From: Ezakiella sp.
GTDB lineage: Bacteria > Bacillota > Clostridia > Tissierellales > Peptoniphilaceae
Assembly (NCBI GenBank): GCA_022778715.1
Contig: JALFRW010000012.1
Span: 1 to 64,000, forward strand
Length of the DNA: 64,000 bases
Direction of reading: 5' to 3'
The notes under the pieces are model-generated. The model worked only from the letters and a program-made list of their open reading frames with translations. It searched no databases and was not told the DNA's origin. Positions within the stretch are counted from its first letter, which is position 1. Each line of letters opens with the position of its first letter. Position numbers and translations under genes: made by a program. Of the stretch, positions 52,760-62,294 are shown piece by piece.

Positions 52760-53539
52760 CTATCCTCCCTGCACTGTTTTATTTTTTCCTTTCTTATAAA
52801 TCAAACCGGATAGCAAATAAAATCCAAAAATCCAAACAATTTGCAAAACTAGAAACTTTAATATATCGTCTGCCGGCATTATTCCTGCCATAATTTTCGC
52901 CGGGATATAATATGAATACGAAAGCGGTGACCAAAGTGAAATATCTCTTAAAATTTCAGGAAAGAAATCAATCGGTAAAACTATCCCTCCGAGCATCCAC
53001 ATTATGTCAAAAATCATATCTCTGAAAGTGAGCACCTGATTAAACCAAAAACTTAACAAACCAATTGTTAGTTGCACAAAAAATAAAATTGTAAACCCGA
53101 AATATGTGGATGCTGTTCCGAGAAGCGCCACAGACAAACTTATACTCTTTGTAAAAATTGCCAAACCTATATATAGAGCGATCGGCAAAATTGAAATCAC
53201 AAAGAAATTACCGAGCTTTTCGAATAATTTTAACATTCTGATATCTATCGGTCTTGTCATCCACGTTATTATATTTCCACTGTTTATAAGCTCCATGCTT
53301 TCATAACATACATACATTGCGGGCGAATAAATTATCGATAAAATATTTACTATCAAAAAATAAAGTACAATCGAGTTTAGCGTAAATCCGCTACCGACAT
53401 TTTCGAGATTTGCATATTTCCAAAAGTACCAACTTATGATAATTTGTATCGGTATAGTTATAAATCCAAAATAAAAGTCCATTTTGAATGCACTGCTGTT
53501 TAATACTCCATTTTTAAAAAGTCTAATATATTTTTTCAT
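52760..53539 (-). CDS. ABC-2 type transporter permease (DUF990-like), second subunit
   Basis: About 259 residues from ATG at 53539 (the frame opens 7 codons earlier). Six membrane helices. The sequence NSGNIITWMTRPIDIRMLKL and the C-terminal SPLSYSYYIPAKIMAGIMP are characteristic of ABC-2 permeases of the DUF990 type that export peptides or multidrug compounds. Downstream of its sister permease with 1 base between. A decayed copy of its 3' end lies at 63.75-63.9 kb. Confidence 0.82.
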   Translation of the reverse strand: MKKYIRLFKNGVLNSSAFKMDFYFGFITIPIQIIISWYFWKYANLENVGSGFTLNSIVLYFLIVNILSIIYSPAMYVCYESMELINSGNIITWMTRPIDIRMLKLFEKLGNFFVISILPIALYIGLAIFTKSISLSVALLGTASTYFGFTILFFVQLTIGLLSFWFNQVLTFRDMIFDIMWMLGGIVLPIDFFPEILRDISLWSPLSYSYYIPAKIMAGIMPADDILKFLVLQIVWIFGFYLLSGLIYKKGKNKTVQGG

Positions 53540-53540
53540 C

Positions 53541-54332
53541 TTAATTTCCCGTCGAAACATAGTGTTTCAGTGCTTTCTTTGAGAGTAATTTAAAAATAGT
53601 ACAAAGCAATATAAATCCGACTATTGATATTAAGATATACTTGCCTGCACGATTTTCGCCGAACGCAATTTTCGCCGGAATTGTACTGATAAGAGTTATC
53701 GGTATCGTGTAAATAAAAAGATTATAGATAACTTTCGGAAAGATGTCCATAGGATAATTTTTTGAATCCTTAATCGAAAAAAACATTTCTCGCACATAAA
53801 ATATTTTTCCAAAATAAAACGCAAGCAAGCTGAACATGCCGTAAAGCAAGCTAAAATTTAAACTTGCAAATATTGAAACAAGTACTGCAAGGAGAACATT
53901 TATAATCTCAAATTTTAAACTATTTTGTGATATAAATAGGCAAACAATAAAAAATATTAAATTCAAAAAAATATACAAAAAATTCATTCTCTCAAGCAAA
54001 ACCAGCTTTAAAGGATTTTGCCCGCGCACCATAAACATATCAAATTCACCACTAATTATCTTATACTCCAAATCGCGAAACCCGAAAAATATTGAGTTTA
54101 TCGAAATAAATAAAAAATTAAAACCGATTAGCAATAATATTTTTTTATAATCCCAATTTTGAAATTTCACTCCAACGTTTTTCAAAGCTATCCAAAATAT
54201 AAAATTATTAAAAATTGTTATCATCACCCCAAAAGCTGTAGAAAAAGACTCAAACTTGAATTCCAACTTGTTTTTTGTATAAAGTGTCAAATATCTTTTG
54301 AACAATTTGAAATCTTTACTTATAGAATACAT
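53541..54332 (-). CDS. ABC-2 type transporter permease (DUF990-like), first subunit
   Basis: 263 residues from ATG at 54332, 17 bases inside the ATPase gene end. Six membrane helices with a conserved segment ISGEFDMFMVRGQNPLKLVL that matches the TRPIDIRMLK region of its sister and contacts the ATPase. A frame extending 14 codons further upstream is not used because it begins inside the ATPase frame without a Shine-Dalgarno. Confidence 0.82.
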   Translation of the reverse strand: MYSISKDFKLFKRYLTLYTKNKLEFKFESFSTAFGVMITIFNNFIFWIALKNVGVKFQNWDYKKILLLIGFNFLFISINSIFFGFRDLEYKIISGEFDMFMVRGQNPLKLVLLERMNFLYIFLNLIFFIVCLFISQNSLKFEIINVLLAVLVSIFASLNFSLLYGMFSLLAFYFGKIFYVREMFFSIKDSKNYPMDIFPKVIYNLFIYTIPITLISTIPAKIAFGENRAGKYILISIVGFILLCTIFKLLSKKALKHYVSTGN

Positions 54333-55200
54333 ACAACAGCTCCTCAAGATTCGGACTTCTAAAATAAAATTCATTTGGCGGCATTTTGTCCAAACTATGA
54401 CTTTTAATCATTATAGCTTCTTTTTCAGTCATAATATATTTATACTCTCCGTGATTTTCTTCCACAAAAAACTTTGTATCAATTTCTAAATCCGATTTTG
54501 AAATTAAAACCAAATTTTCTTCCTGCATTTTTCTAAAATCTTCGTGCGTTATATCGAGAAGCTTCTGCCCCTTGTTAATCAAAATAATGTTGTCGCACAA
54601 CTTTTCAACATCGACCAAATCATGTGTCGTGATTAGAATAGTTTTCCCTTCAGCTCTAATATCGTTTAGAATTTTTCTAAATGCCAATTTTGAGGTTATG
54701 TCAAGTCCCAAAGTCGGCTCATCGTAAATCAAGAGTTCCGGCTCATTTATAAGACTTACCAAAATCTCAATTTTTATTCTTTCGCCCAAACTCATATTTC
54801 TCACCTTTTTGTCGACAAGATTTGTTGCATCTATAATTTTAGCATATTTGTTTAGAGTTTTCTCATAATCTTCATCCGAAATATTATAAATATCTTTCAT
54901 CAATAAAAGAGATTCCTTTGCGGCAAGATTGTACCAAAGCGAGGATCGATTGCCAAACATTATTCCATATTTCTTCGAGATTGTTTTGATATCTTTACCC
55001 GGATTAAATCCCATAACATTTATTTCCCCACTATCGGGCAATAAAATTCCGGCAATCATCTTAATTATTGTGCTTTTCCCTGCACCATTCGGTCCGATAA
55101 GTCCGGCAATCTTTCCTTTAGATATTGAAAAGCTAATATCTCTGACTCCGTCTCCTCCTTTATAAATCTTCGAAACATTTTTTAATTCAACATAATTCAT
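54316..55200 (-). CDS. ABC-2 transporter ATP-binding protein
   Basis: 294 residues from ATG at 55200, behind GGAGAA; a 40-codon upstream extension of the frame runs through the terminator and the peptide gene and is not real. Walker A LIGPNGAGKST, Q-loop with FGNRSSLWYNL, signature MSLGERIKIEIL (LSxGE type), Walker B LLIYDEPTLGLD, switch His TTHDLVDVEKL. Together with two permeases it forms an exporter. The peptide gene directly upstream makes it the likely exporter of, or immunity pump for, that peptide. Confidence 0.92.
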   Translation of the reverse strand: MNYVELKNVSKIYKGGDGVRDISFSISKGKIAGLIGPNGAGKSTIIKMIAGILLPDSGEINVMGFNPGKDIKTISKKYGIMFGNRSSLWYNLAAKESLLLMKDIYNISDEDYEKTLNKYAKIIDATNLVDKKVRNMSLGERIKIEILVSLINEPELLIYDEPTLGLDITSKLAFRKILNDIRAEGKTILITTHDLVDVEKLCDNIILINKGQKLLDITHEDFRKMQEENLVLISKSDLEIDTKFFVEENHGEYKYIMTEKEAIMIKSHSLDKMPPNEFYFRSPNLEELLYVFYK

Positions 55201-55267
55201 AACTTTCTCCAAAAATAATAAATAAATGCATCCAAAACTAATTAATAAACTTTTGGATGCATTTATT
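55201..55267 (-). terminator. Terminator/attenuator between the peptide gene and the exporter
   Basis: Perfect 17-base inverted repeat: TCCAAAA-side arm 55221-55237 and TTTTGGA-side arm 55251-55267, loop of 13, followed on the minus strand by TTATTATTTTTGG. It would reduce read-through from the small peptide gene into the ABC-2 genes, a common way to keep precursor levels high. Confidence 0.75.
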
Positions 55268-55280
55268 AGAAATTCTCTCC

Positions 55281-55379
55281 TTAAGATTTGTCGCTCTTTG
55301 AACCATTGCAACTTCCGCATGCAAATTCATTTGGCCAGTCTTCTTCGTTTGTTACAGTAGGAGGTACTAACACTTTCAT
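55281..55379 (-). CDS. Putative radical-SAM RiPP precursor, 32 aa, CxxC core
   Basis: A 32-codon gene with an excellent Shine-Dalgarno (AGGAGGGG) 6 bases before ATG. The peptide starts MKVLVPPTVTNEEDW and ends FACGSCNGSKSDKS. The N-terminal half looks like a leader; the C-terminal half is small, hydrophilic and carries a CGSC pair. It lies between a broken radical SAM/SPASM maturase gene and an exporter operon and is followed by a terminator. This layout is typical of thioether-type ribosomal peptides made by radical SAM maturases (inference). No precise family is claimed. The peptide frame itself is undamaged. Confidence 0.7.
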   Translation of the reverse strand: MKVLVPPTVTNEEDWPNEFACGSCNGSKSDKS

Positions 55380-55398
55380 TCTTCTCCCCTCCTTTCAA

Positions 55399-56528
55399 TT
55401 AACGATCTAAACTGTTTCCCATTCCCATACTATAATACTTATAAAATGACTTTAAAAATAAATCTAAATCATATCCATTTTGAAATTCACAATCTTCTCT
55501 ACAAAAATATTTTCCACCACATAATGCTAAATCACTGCAACATAAACACTCCTCCTTGAAAGGAGTCCATTGTTTAATATACGAAAAGATACTGTTAAGG
55601 TTTTTAAAATCAACTTCATTTATATTAATATCCTATTCATTATATAATGTAGCATCACATAAGCCAACTACCCCGTCTGCAAAGAATTTGAAATTATCGT
55701 TTACATAAGCCTTGCATGGTGCAAACATAGATTTAGGTTTATAATATATACAATAATTGTGGTTAATCATTAAATTGATTTACATTCTCTTCATTTACAT
55801 TATATCTTAAAGAAATTGAATTCCCATTTGAAGTTAATTCCCTTGAACATTCATTTATTCCAGAAATTATCTTATCAAAAGGATTAAAACCTTTTCCTGG
55901 TCTATTCTTATTATGATCTTCCTCTAATGACAACGTAATACTGAAATTTGCATTTTTAATATCGGAAATTACTTCTTTTTTTAAAATGCTTCCATTTGTA
56001 TTTATTACAAAAGCACATGATACATTATACTTATTGGCAATCTGCAAGACTTTTTGAGAAATATTTATAACAATATTATAATCTAATAATGGTTCACCAC
56101 CAATGAAACTAACTAATATCTCAGTCTTATTTTTATATATCACAGTATACTAAATATACTCCAGTATCCTTTTAATAGTTTTCTCACTCATACATCTTTT
56201 TGTAAAGGTACCTTTTTCATAACAATAGGAACAATTGAAGTTGCAGTTACGGTTTACCTCAATGGATATTCAACTTCTTGCTCTCGGACGAATAGCCTTT
56301 GTAAATCATTTTATGTACAAAAGTATCAGTATCCTCTTCATCTAAAAAGAAATTCTCTTTAAAATAATTATATATTTCTTCTTTTTAATCAATAAAATAA
56401 TCGTTATTATGTCCCAAAATCTTAATAAAGTTTTTTTCTAAATCTAATGTTGCTCCATTTATTGAATTAAAAAGTATATAATCGTCTCCATTATCAATTA
56501 TCCTAACATATTTATTAATTTTTTTCAT
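55399..56528 (-). pseudogene. Decayed radical SAM/SPASM peptide maturase
   Basis: By joining frames a full maturase can be read. Start at 56528 (MKKINKYVRIIDNGDDYILF); in-frame TAA at 56385-56387; frame change near 56257; radical SAM cluster motif CNFNCSYCYEKG; TAG near 56147; the segment FIGGEPLLDY; another frame change near 55765; a SPASM part with APCKAYVND, then GVVGLCDATLYNE and TAG at 55633-55635; and the second SPASM cluster ECLCCSDLALCGGKYFCREDC near the end (stop at 55399). At least five lesions make it inactive. It belongs upstream of the peptide gene, separated from it by 19 bases. Confidence 0.88.
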
Positions 56529-56687
56529 CGTTAACCTTCTTTATATAATTGTAACATATTTTTCTTAAAATATCCAGTTGCTTAAAAAAAATTTGTTTAA
56601 TTAAAGTGTCGCCTGTATTGGCTATATAATATAATAAATAAGATTAGATGTATAACTTGAATTTTGATAATTAAATATATTTAACAA

Positions 56688-56727
56688 TGAAAACTCCTAT
56701 CGGAGTCTCCATCGATAAGAGTTTTCA
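56688..56727. terminator. Hairpin after the lanthipeptide ABC gene
   Basis: Inverted repeat TGAAAACTC-CTATCG / CGATA-AGAGTTTTCA with one or two unpaired bases and a 10-base loop. It lies between the exporter stop (56800) and the broken maturase. T-runs are weak. Confidence 0.6.
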
Positions 56728-56799
56728 CATCAGTGTATTGATTACACCATTTATATTTTATATTATTATTTGCCTATTAATAACTCAAAACTGAAAGCA

Positions 56800-58488
56800 C
56801 TATTCTATCTCGATAACTTGCTTGTTAAGAACGAATAATTTCTTTTTAAATACATTCTCTAATGATTTATCATGAGTTATTAATATAACAAATTTTTCGC
56901 GGGAAATTTCATTAATAATTGGTATCATACTATCTTTTAAATATGCATCGGAAAAACTGGTCGGTTCATCCATAATTATTACTTTGCTATCTTTAAACCA
57001 TGCTCTTGCCAATGCGATTTTTTGAAGCTCTCCTTGAGATAATTTCATTGCATTTTGAAATTCATTAGACATTATAGTATTGAGTCCATCCGGTAAATTC
57101 AATAATTTATCTTTAATTCCTAAACTTTCTAATATATATAGAATTCTATCATACTCTTTTTGTGTGACTTTTTCTTTCATTGAAATATTTTCAATAATTG
57201 ATAAAGCATAAATTTGAAAATCTTGAAATACAATTGAAAAGAAATCTTTTATTGAAGCTCTCGAAAAATTTTCAATATCTATTCCGTTTATTTTATATTT
57301 GCCTTCATGTATCCTGTATAGACCTGCTATTATATTGACTAAAGTAGTTTTGCCGCTTCCATTTTTACCTATGAATACTACTCCTCGCTCGGCTTTATTT
57401 ATCTTGAAATTAATATCTTCAAAAATTTTTATATTATTAATTTCAAAAAAAACATTCTTAAATTCTATATTATCTAATTCCTTAATTTCTAAATCTCCGT
57501 ATGAAACCTCAGATAGACTTAAAAATTCCATATATCTATCGATATCAAATGATAATCTGTAAATTGACCTGAATCCTGTAAAAATCATGGATAATTGATT
57601 GCTTATCTGGTTTATGCCTGTATATAGCATTGCAAAAATAGCAACATCTCCGCCTTGATTGATGATGCTGTATCCAACTATAATTAATACAATCGTGTTA
57701 GCTAAAAAAACGGATGATTGAGATATAAATGATATTTTTGATATTTGTTTTCCATAAAGATTAATCTTATTAATTATATTTATATATATTTTCCTTAATT
57801 TTACAAAAAATATCTCAGAATTATTACTTCTAACTTCTTTAGAATATTCCGGTTGATAAAACACCCTTTCTACATATTCCTGTTGTCTATTATCCGAAAC
57901 CAAATCTACAGAAAGTTTATAATTCTTTTTTTCTTCCGAAATAGAAAAAATAAATGACACGATTATTCCTAAAAATAGAATCAACAAACTCCAAATACTA
58001 TAATTCAAAAATAATCCGGCTATTCCAATTATACTCAAAATATTCATTGTAAAATTTCCAAATATTCCAATTATAGCCTTCATAGAATGAGCTGTATTTG
58101 ATAATTGATAATAGTATTTATCATAATAATTTGTCGTATACAATAAATCTAAATCTGCATTTAAATAATTCTTATATAAGTTTATAACAATTTTATTATT
58201 CAGTTTGGCATCCAATTTTGGAATTATTAACTTGTTGGCAAAAGCATTTATCAAGTTAATAATTATTGAAATAAAAAAGATTAATAATATATTTTTTTGA
58301 AATAATTCTTTTTCTAAAAACATAATGTTTTCTGATACAACTTTTATCATTAATGGTACTAAAACATTATATACTGAATTGAAAATCGCGGAAAATAAGA
58401 TTATATATACATATAATCTGCTCATCCCATATATTGTCTTTAAACTGAATATTATATTTTTAACCGAGTTTGAAAATTTGTGTTTCAT
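56800..58488 (-). CDS. ABC exporter of the lanthipeptide cluster (no C39 peptidase domain)
   Basis: 562 residues from ATG at 58488 (GAGG at normal spacing; the frame opens four codons earlier). Six membrane helices (about 20-310), then an ATPase with Walker A FIGKNGSGKTT, signature LSQGELQKIALARA and Walker B VIIMDEPTSFSD. The residue after the Walker B Asp is Glu, so it should be active. Lanthipeptide LanT proteins usually carry an N-terminal C39 protease of about 150 residues; it is absent here. The start overlaps the flavoprotein end. It probably exports the modified peptides or gives immunity. Confidence 0.85.
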   Translation of the reverse strand: MKHKFSNSVKNIIFSLKTIYGMSRLYVYIILFSAIFNSVYNVLVPLMIKVVSENIMFLEKELFQKNILLIFFISIIINLINAFANKLIIPKLDAKLNNKIVINLYKNYLNADLDLLYTTNYYDKYYYQLSNTAHSMKAIIGIFGNFTMNILSIIGIAGLFLNYSIWSLLILFLGIIVSFIFSISEEKKNYKLSVDLVSDNRQQEYVERVFYQPEYSKEVRSNNSEIFFVKLRKIYINIINKINLYGKQISKISFISQSSVFLANTIVLIIVGYSIINQGGDVAIFAMLYTGINQISNQLSMIFTGFRSIYRLSFDIDRYMEFLSLSEVSYGDLEIKELDNIEFKNVFFEINNIKIFEDINFKINKAERGVVFIGKNGSGKTTLVNIIAGLYRIHEGKYKINGIDIENFSRASIKDFFSIVFQDFQIYALSIIENISMKEKVTQKEYDRILYILESLGIKDKLLNLPDGLNTIMSNEFQNAMKLSQGELQKIALARAWFKDSKVIIMDEPTSFSDAYLKDSMIPIINEISREKFVILITHDKSLENVFKKKLFVLNKQVIEIE

Positions 58489-59203
58489 TCTTGACCTCAT
58501 TTAGAAAATACTCAAATTCCTCAATATTCTTAATCCCTCTATCAGAAACAAATTTCCAAAATCTTCTTTCATATTCATTCAATCCGTTATTTTGAGCAGT
58601 TTCTTTATACATATCAAACATCAATTTTTGATTTTGTCTATATACCGTTTCTTTTTTTAAATAAATTACATCCAAAATATTTTGTGCCAGTGCCTTAGAT
58701 TTATCTTCCACTTCCCTTGCTTTTAAAAGTCCGAAACTAAAACACTCTCCCTTAATTGTCTTGCACCCTAAATAATTTAAAATCTTATTTAAATAGTCAT
58801 AAACTATATTTGCACCATTTGTGTCGGCATAAGAAATTGCCATAGAATTTTTTCCCGTCATTCTTAAAATATGTGTCCAATATGCAATTCTGTCAATAAA
58901 ATTTTTAGCATCGGCATTTACATTATGAAGATAAACAGGACTTGTAAAAACGATAAAATCCGAGTCCAGCATTTCTTTTTTTATTTCACGCATATCGTCA
59001 TCTGAAGAACCGTCAAGAATACAAATTCCTTTCTTAAAACAATGTTGACACCCGGTACAAATTTTGATTTTCGAATTTTTGGGAGTCCTATACACTATTT
59101 CAACATCATTATTTGCTGTTAAATAAGAATTCAATATATTTATCTGATTATAAATTCTGGATTCCGACTTTCTTAACGGTAAATATATAAAAATTTTTCT
59201 CAT
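58460..59203 (-). CDS. Iron-sulfur flavoprotein (flavodoxin-fold), lanthipeptide cluster
   Basis: 247 residues. The NADPH-dependent FMN reductase/flavodoxin fold begins KIFIYLPLRKSESRIYNQI. Residues around 48-60 have the compact cluster motif CTGCQHCFKKGIC (CxxCxxCxxxxxC) of iron-sulfur flavoproteins (Isf), followed by DDDMREIKKEMLDSDFIVFT and SPVYLHNVNADAKNFIDR. The gene lies between lanM and the exporter, overlapping lanM by 4 bases and the ABC gene by 29. A redox tailoring step on the peptide, such as reducing dehydroalanine or dehydrobutyrine, is the natural guess but is inference. Confidence 0.85.
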   Translation of the reverse strand: MRKIFIYLPLRKSESRIYNQINILNSYLTANNDVEIVYRTPKNSKIKICTGCQHCFKKGICILDGSSDDDMREIKKEMLDSDFIVFTSPVYLHNVNADAKNFIDRIAYWTHILRMTGKNSMAISYADTNGANIVYDYLNKILNYLGCKTIKGECFSFGLLKAREVEDKSKALAQNILDVIYLKKETVYRQNQKLMFDMYKETAQNNGLNEYERRFWKFVSDRGIKNIEEFEYFLNEVKNETQIFKLG

Positions 59204-62200
59204 AATAAAAAACTTAATCCTTTAATTTCCGGGGAAATATATCTTGAAATGGTGAAATCTACTCCGGATAGACCCGTAAATAGACTGAAATCCATATAAT
59301 GGTTTTCAGTTTCTAATGAAAATTTATTATTTTTAATTCTGTTGTTAATTATAACATTTAAAATTTTCATTGATCGTTCTTTATAATATTTATCATTATA
59401 AATTTCATATGCTAAATCATACATATCCACGATGCTTGCAAAACCATGACAATAACAGTCATTTTTTTGAAAGTCGGTCTCATTCATTTTATCAATATAA
59501 TACTTAATCTCATCATCTAATTCTTTGATAAATTCATCTGAACTTTGTACTGCAAGAAGTCTTGCCATAATCATACCTACATAACCTCTGCACCATATAT
59601 TTTTTAGACCGTCTTTATAAGCAATAAATTCTTTTTTAAACAAATCTATAGCTTTATCAAAATATTTTTTCTCCTTTGAATATGAATAATACCTTGCATA
59701 CAAAAGAGCTATACCGCTTATCCCATGAGCAAGTCCCGCTTGATTTAAAATATCATCCTTTTCTAAATGGGCGGAAAATAATCTGAGCAAATATTCAAAA
59801 TCTTTGTATTCAAATGAATTTCTAAGCAAATGATTTAAATATCCCGAAACGCCGTTCAAATAATCTACATTTATTTTAGATTCATTTTCCAATTCTTTAG
59901 TCAAAATATTAATAACTCTTTCATAAAATAAATTGACTTCAAAAATTAATTCATCATCATGCTCAAATTTTAAAATCTCCTGCATTACAAATACCGGTGA
60001 AATATTGCTTCCCAAACCGAAACCCGACTTTATAAATTCGTCGATATTATCCTTTGTTTCTTTAAAAATCTTTACAATTTCATATTTATAAAAATCTTTT
60101 TTTTCAATATTTTTTTCTATGAACTTATTATAAATATATAAATAATATAATATACCAACTTTACCGGAGTACAATGAGTGATCACAAGGAACAATTTTGT
60201 TTGAACCGTCGCTGTTTTCTATAAGCATATTCCATGTTTTATTATTCAAAAATGAATAGCTTTCTTTTTCTATGCTACAAACATCTTCTTTTAATATTTT
60301 ATATATTTTATCTTTTAAATTATCATTTAAAGTCTCATCATAAAAATACTCTTTTTTAAGTTTTAATATCTTTCTTTCATGATAATTACCTATTCCGTAT
60401 TCTATAACATCTATCAATTTATCTCTTTTTTCTTCACTTATATTTTCAATTGTAAGCTTCAAATAATCAAGAGGAGTCGGTCCTTCCGCTTTTAATACCT
60501 TTTTATATATAGAATTATAAATATCACCTGTACTGACATCAATAGAAAAATATGGAACATCTCCCTTCATTAAATCATTTATTTCCGCTTCAATAATTTC
60601 CGGAGGTAAATTTTCCATCCCCCACATATTCTCCAAAATCTTTTCTCTATCTAAATATTCACTTAACATATCAGGATGACGAGCGTATTTTAATATCATA
60701 GCATAATTATTTGTATTTCTAAATATCACCCTAACAAGATTGTCCGCAAAAAGCCGTTCCGGCAAATTACCTTCTTTGATTTCTTGTAAATTATCTAAAA
60801 ACACATTATAAGCTGAATAAAATCCTTCTTTTATTTCATTTATATAATTTTCGGCTAACACCTTTTCACCATTTTGAAAAAAAGGCAAATTGTTTGAATC
60901 CGGCAAAAAATAATCTATTTTTTCAATTCTGAATTCATTTGAGTTAAAGCCGGTTGGCGATTCAATTTTATAAGAATTTTTTTTAATACCTCCGCCCAAA
61001 GCACTGAAATCATTTCCTTCTTCTCCAATTTCTCCTGAAATATAAACACCCGGCATAAAAAGAGTGCGTTCAAGTTTTTCAAAATTAAAAACTGTAAATT
61101 CGTTTTCTAAATCGTTTAGACTAAAATAATAGGGTTTCCCTAAAAGAGTTTCTATATCAACCAATACCGGATATTCTCCTGATGCAACTAAATTTTCCAT
61201 ATGAAAATCAGTTCCGTTTAATAAATATGAAATTGCTAATATTGAACCCATTCTTAAATAAAAATTTTTAACTTCTTTTTCGTTTTTGCAAGGAGAAAAT
61301 GAAATAAATTCTTCATAAGCATATTCCGATTTTATAATAATATTTGGGACTTTAATATTAAGCCCCTTTGTTTTTTTATTGAACCACGAAACAAAATTAT
61401 TGAACGACTTAGCTATATTTAATGTTTTTGGCTTATATAAAATTTTATTTTCTCCAAACTTTAGAACCGTAACAGTTTTACCGCCAAGATGGCTGTCGCC
61501 TTCTCCTAAATAAATGCCCTGCAAATCACCGTTAATATTAAACAAATCTTTTAACTCTTTGTAATCAGCTTTTATATTAAAAAGAATTTCTTTTAAAAAT
61601 GCAAGTGTGTTTTCTGTTATATAATAAAAATCTACAACAATTACCGGATAATTAATATAAATATTTTCTAAAAATTTTTTATCATTTTTACATTTATCAA
61701 AGAAATATTCATACTTGTTATCTGCATCATTCGGCACGGAATCCACCTCTTTAATTGCAGTTCTAACAATAATATTGCACAAATTAAAATAATAGTGAGT
61801 TAAAATATAATCCATAATTTTTTCTTTATCTATTTTTAATTCACTATCTTTATATATTGAATCAATAACACTTTCCAGTTTATTCATAAAATAAATTACA
61901 AATGGATATAATAAAAATTGAAAACCTGCATATTTTTCACTAATTAACCCATCTAAAATTTCCGGACTAGCTTTAGAATCGGAAAAAACTGTTTTAAACC
62001 AGTTTTCATATATATTATTTTTAAGTACAGATTCATAATCTTTTTTAAATTCGGCATCATATGAAACAGCATTTGAAAAAATAATAGGGTCTATTTTTTT
62101 GAAATTCATCATCTTTTTAATAGTATTTTCATTAACTATTGAAATATCATTTCTCCAATGTATATATGCAGACTCATTAAAATTCAATTCGTGGTTTGAT

Positions 62201-62244
62201 ATGGCCTTAATTCTCTCTTTTAAACTTAATATTTTATAATTCAA
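59200..62244 (-). CDS. lanM: Class II lanthipeptide synthetase LanM
   Basis: 1014 residues with a TTG start at 62244 behind GGAGG. The N-terminal dehydratase/kinase-like domain (DUF4135) has YLGEGDSHLGGKTVTVLKFG, then KILYKPKTLNI and NGTDFHMENLVASGEYPVLV with DIETLLG. The C-terminal LanC-like cyclase has GLAHGISGIALLYARY and the zinc ligands: WCRG (Cys about 885) and CYCHG (Cys about 932, His about 933). LanM phosphorylates and eliminates Ser/Thr, then adds Cys thiols to form (methyl)lanthionine. It follows the three precursor genes and is probably limited by the attenuator before it. Codon use is very AT-rich compared with the housekeeping genes. Confidence 0.96.
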   Translation of the reverse strand: MNYKILSLKERIKAISNHELNFNESAYIHWRNDISIVNENTIKKMMNFKKIDPIIFSNAVSYDAEFKKDYESVLKNNIYENWFKTVFSDSKASPEILDGLISEKYAGFQFLLYPFVIYFMNKLESVIDSIYKDSELKIDKEKIMDYILTHYYFNLCNIIVRTAIKEVDSVPNDADNKYEYFFDKCKNDKKFLENIYINYPVIVVDFYYITENTLAFLKEILFNIKADYKELKDLFNINGDLQGIYLGEGDSHLGGKTVTVLKFGENKILYKPKTLNIAKSFNNFVSWFNKKTKGLNIKVPNIIIKSEYAYEEFISFSPCKNEKEVKNFYLRMGSILAISYLLNGTDFHMENLVASGEYPVLVDIETLLGKPYYFSLNDLENEFTVFNFEKLERTLFMPGVYISGEIGEEGNDFSALGGGIKKNSYKIESPTGFNSNEFRIEKIDYFLPDSNNLPFFQNGEKVLAENYINEIKEGFYSAYNVFLDNLQEIKEGNLPERLFADNLVRVIFRNTNNYAMILKYARHPDMLSEYLDREKILENMWGMENLPPEIIEAEINDLMKGDVPYFSIDVSTGDIYNSIYKKVLKAEGPTPLDYLKLTIENISEEKRDKLIDVIEYGIGNYHERKILKLKKEYFYDETLNDNLKDKIYKILKEDVCSIEKESYSFLNNKTWNMLIENSDGSNKIVPCDHSLYSGKVGILYYLYIYNKFIEKNIEKKDFYKYEIVKIFKETKDNIDEFIKSGFGLGSNISPVFVMQEILKFEHDDELIFEVNLFYERVINILTKELENESKINVDYLNGVSGYLNHLLRNSFEYKDFEYLLRLFSAHLEKDDILNQAGLAHGISGIALLYARYYSYSKEKKYFDKAIDLFKKEFIAYKDGLKNIWCRGYVGMIMARLLAVQSSDEFIKELDDEIKYYIDKMNETDFQKNDCYCHGFASIVDMYDLAYEIYNDKYYKERSMKILNVIINNRIKNNKFSLETENHYMDFSLFTGLSGVDFTISRYISPEIKGLSFLL

Positions 62245-62254
62245 TTATTCCTCC

Positions 62255-62283
62255 AAAAAAAGAGCCGAGAATTTACTCGACTC
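62255..62283 (-). terminator. Attenuator-like terminator between lanA3 and lanM
   Basis: Minus-strand stem GAGTCGAG/CTCGGCTC (62283-62276 and 62269-62262, one mismatch pair), 6-base loop, then seven T (62261-62255), and 4 bases later the lanM Shine-Dalgarno. It would let most transcripts stop after the precursors. Confidence 0.75.
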
Positions 62284-62294
62284 GAAAATTTGTC

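Noticed and set aside
55201..55320. N-terminal 40-residue extension of the ABC ATPase
   Set aside because: It would translate through a terminator hairpin and the peptide gene; the ATG at 55200 has a ribosome site and fits the family.
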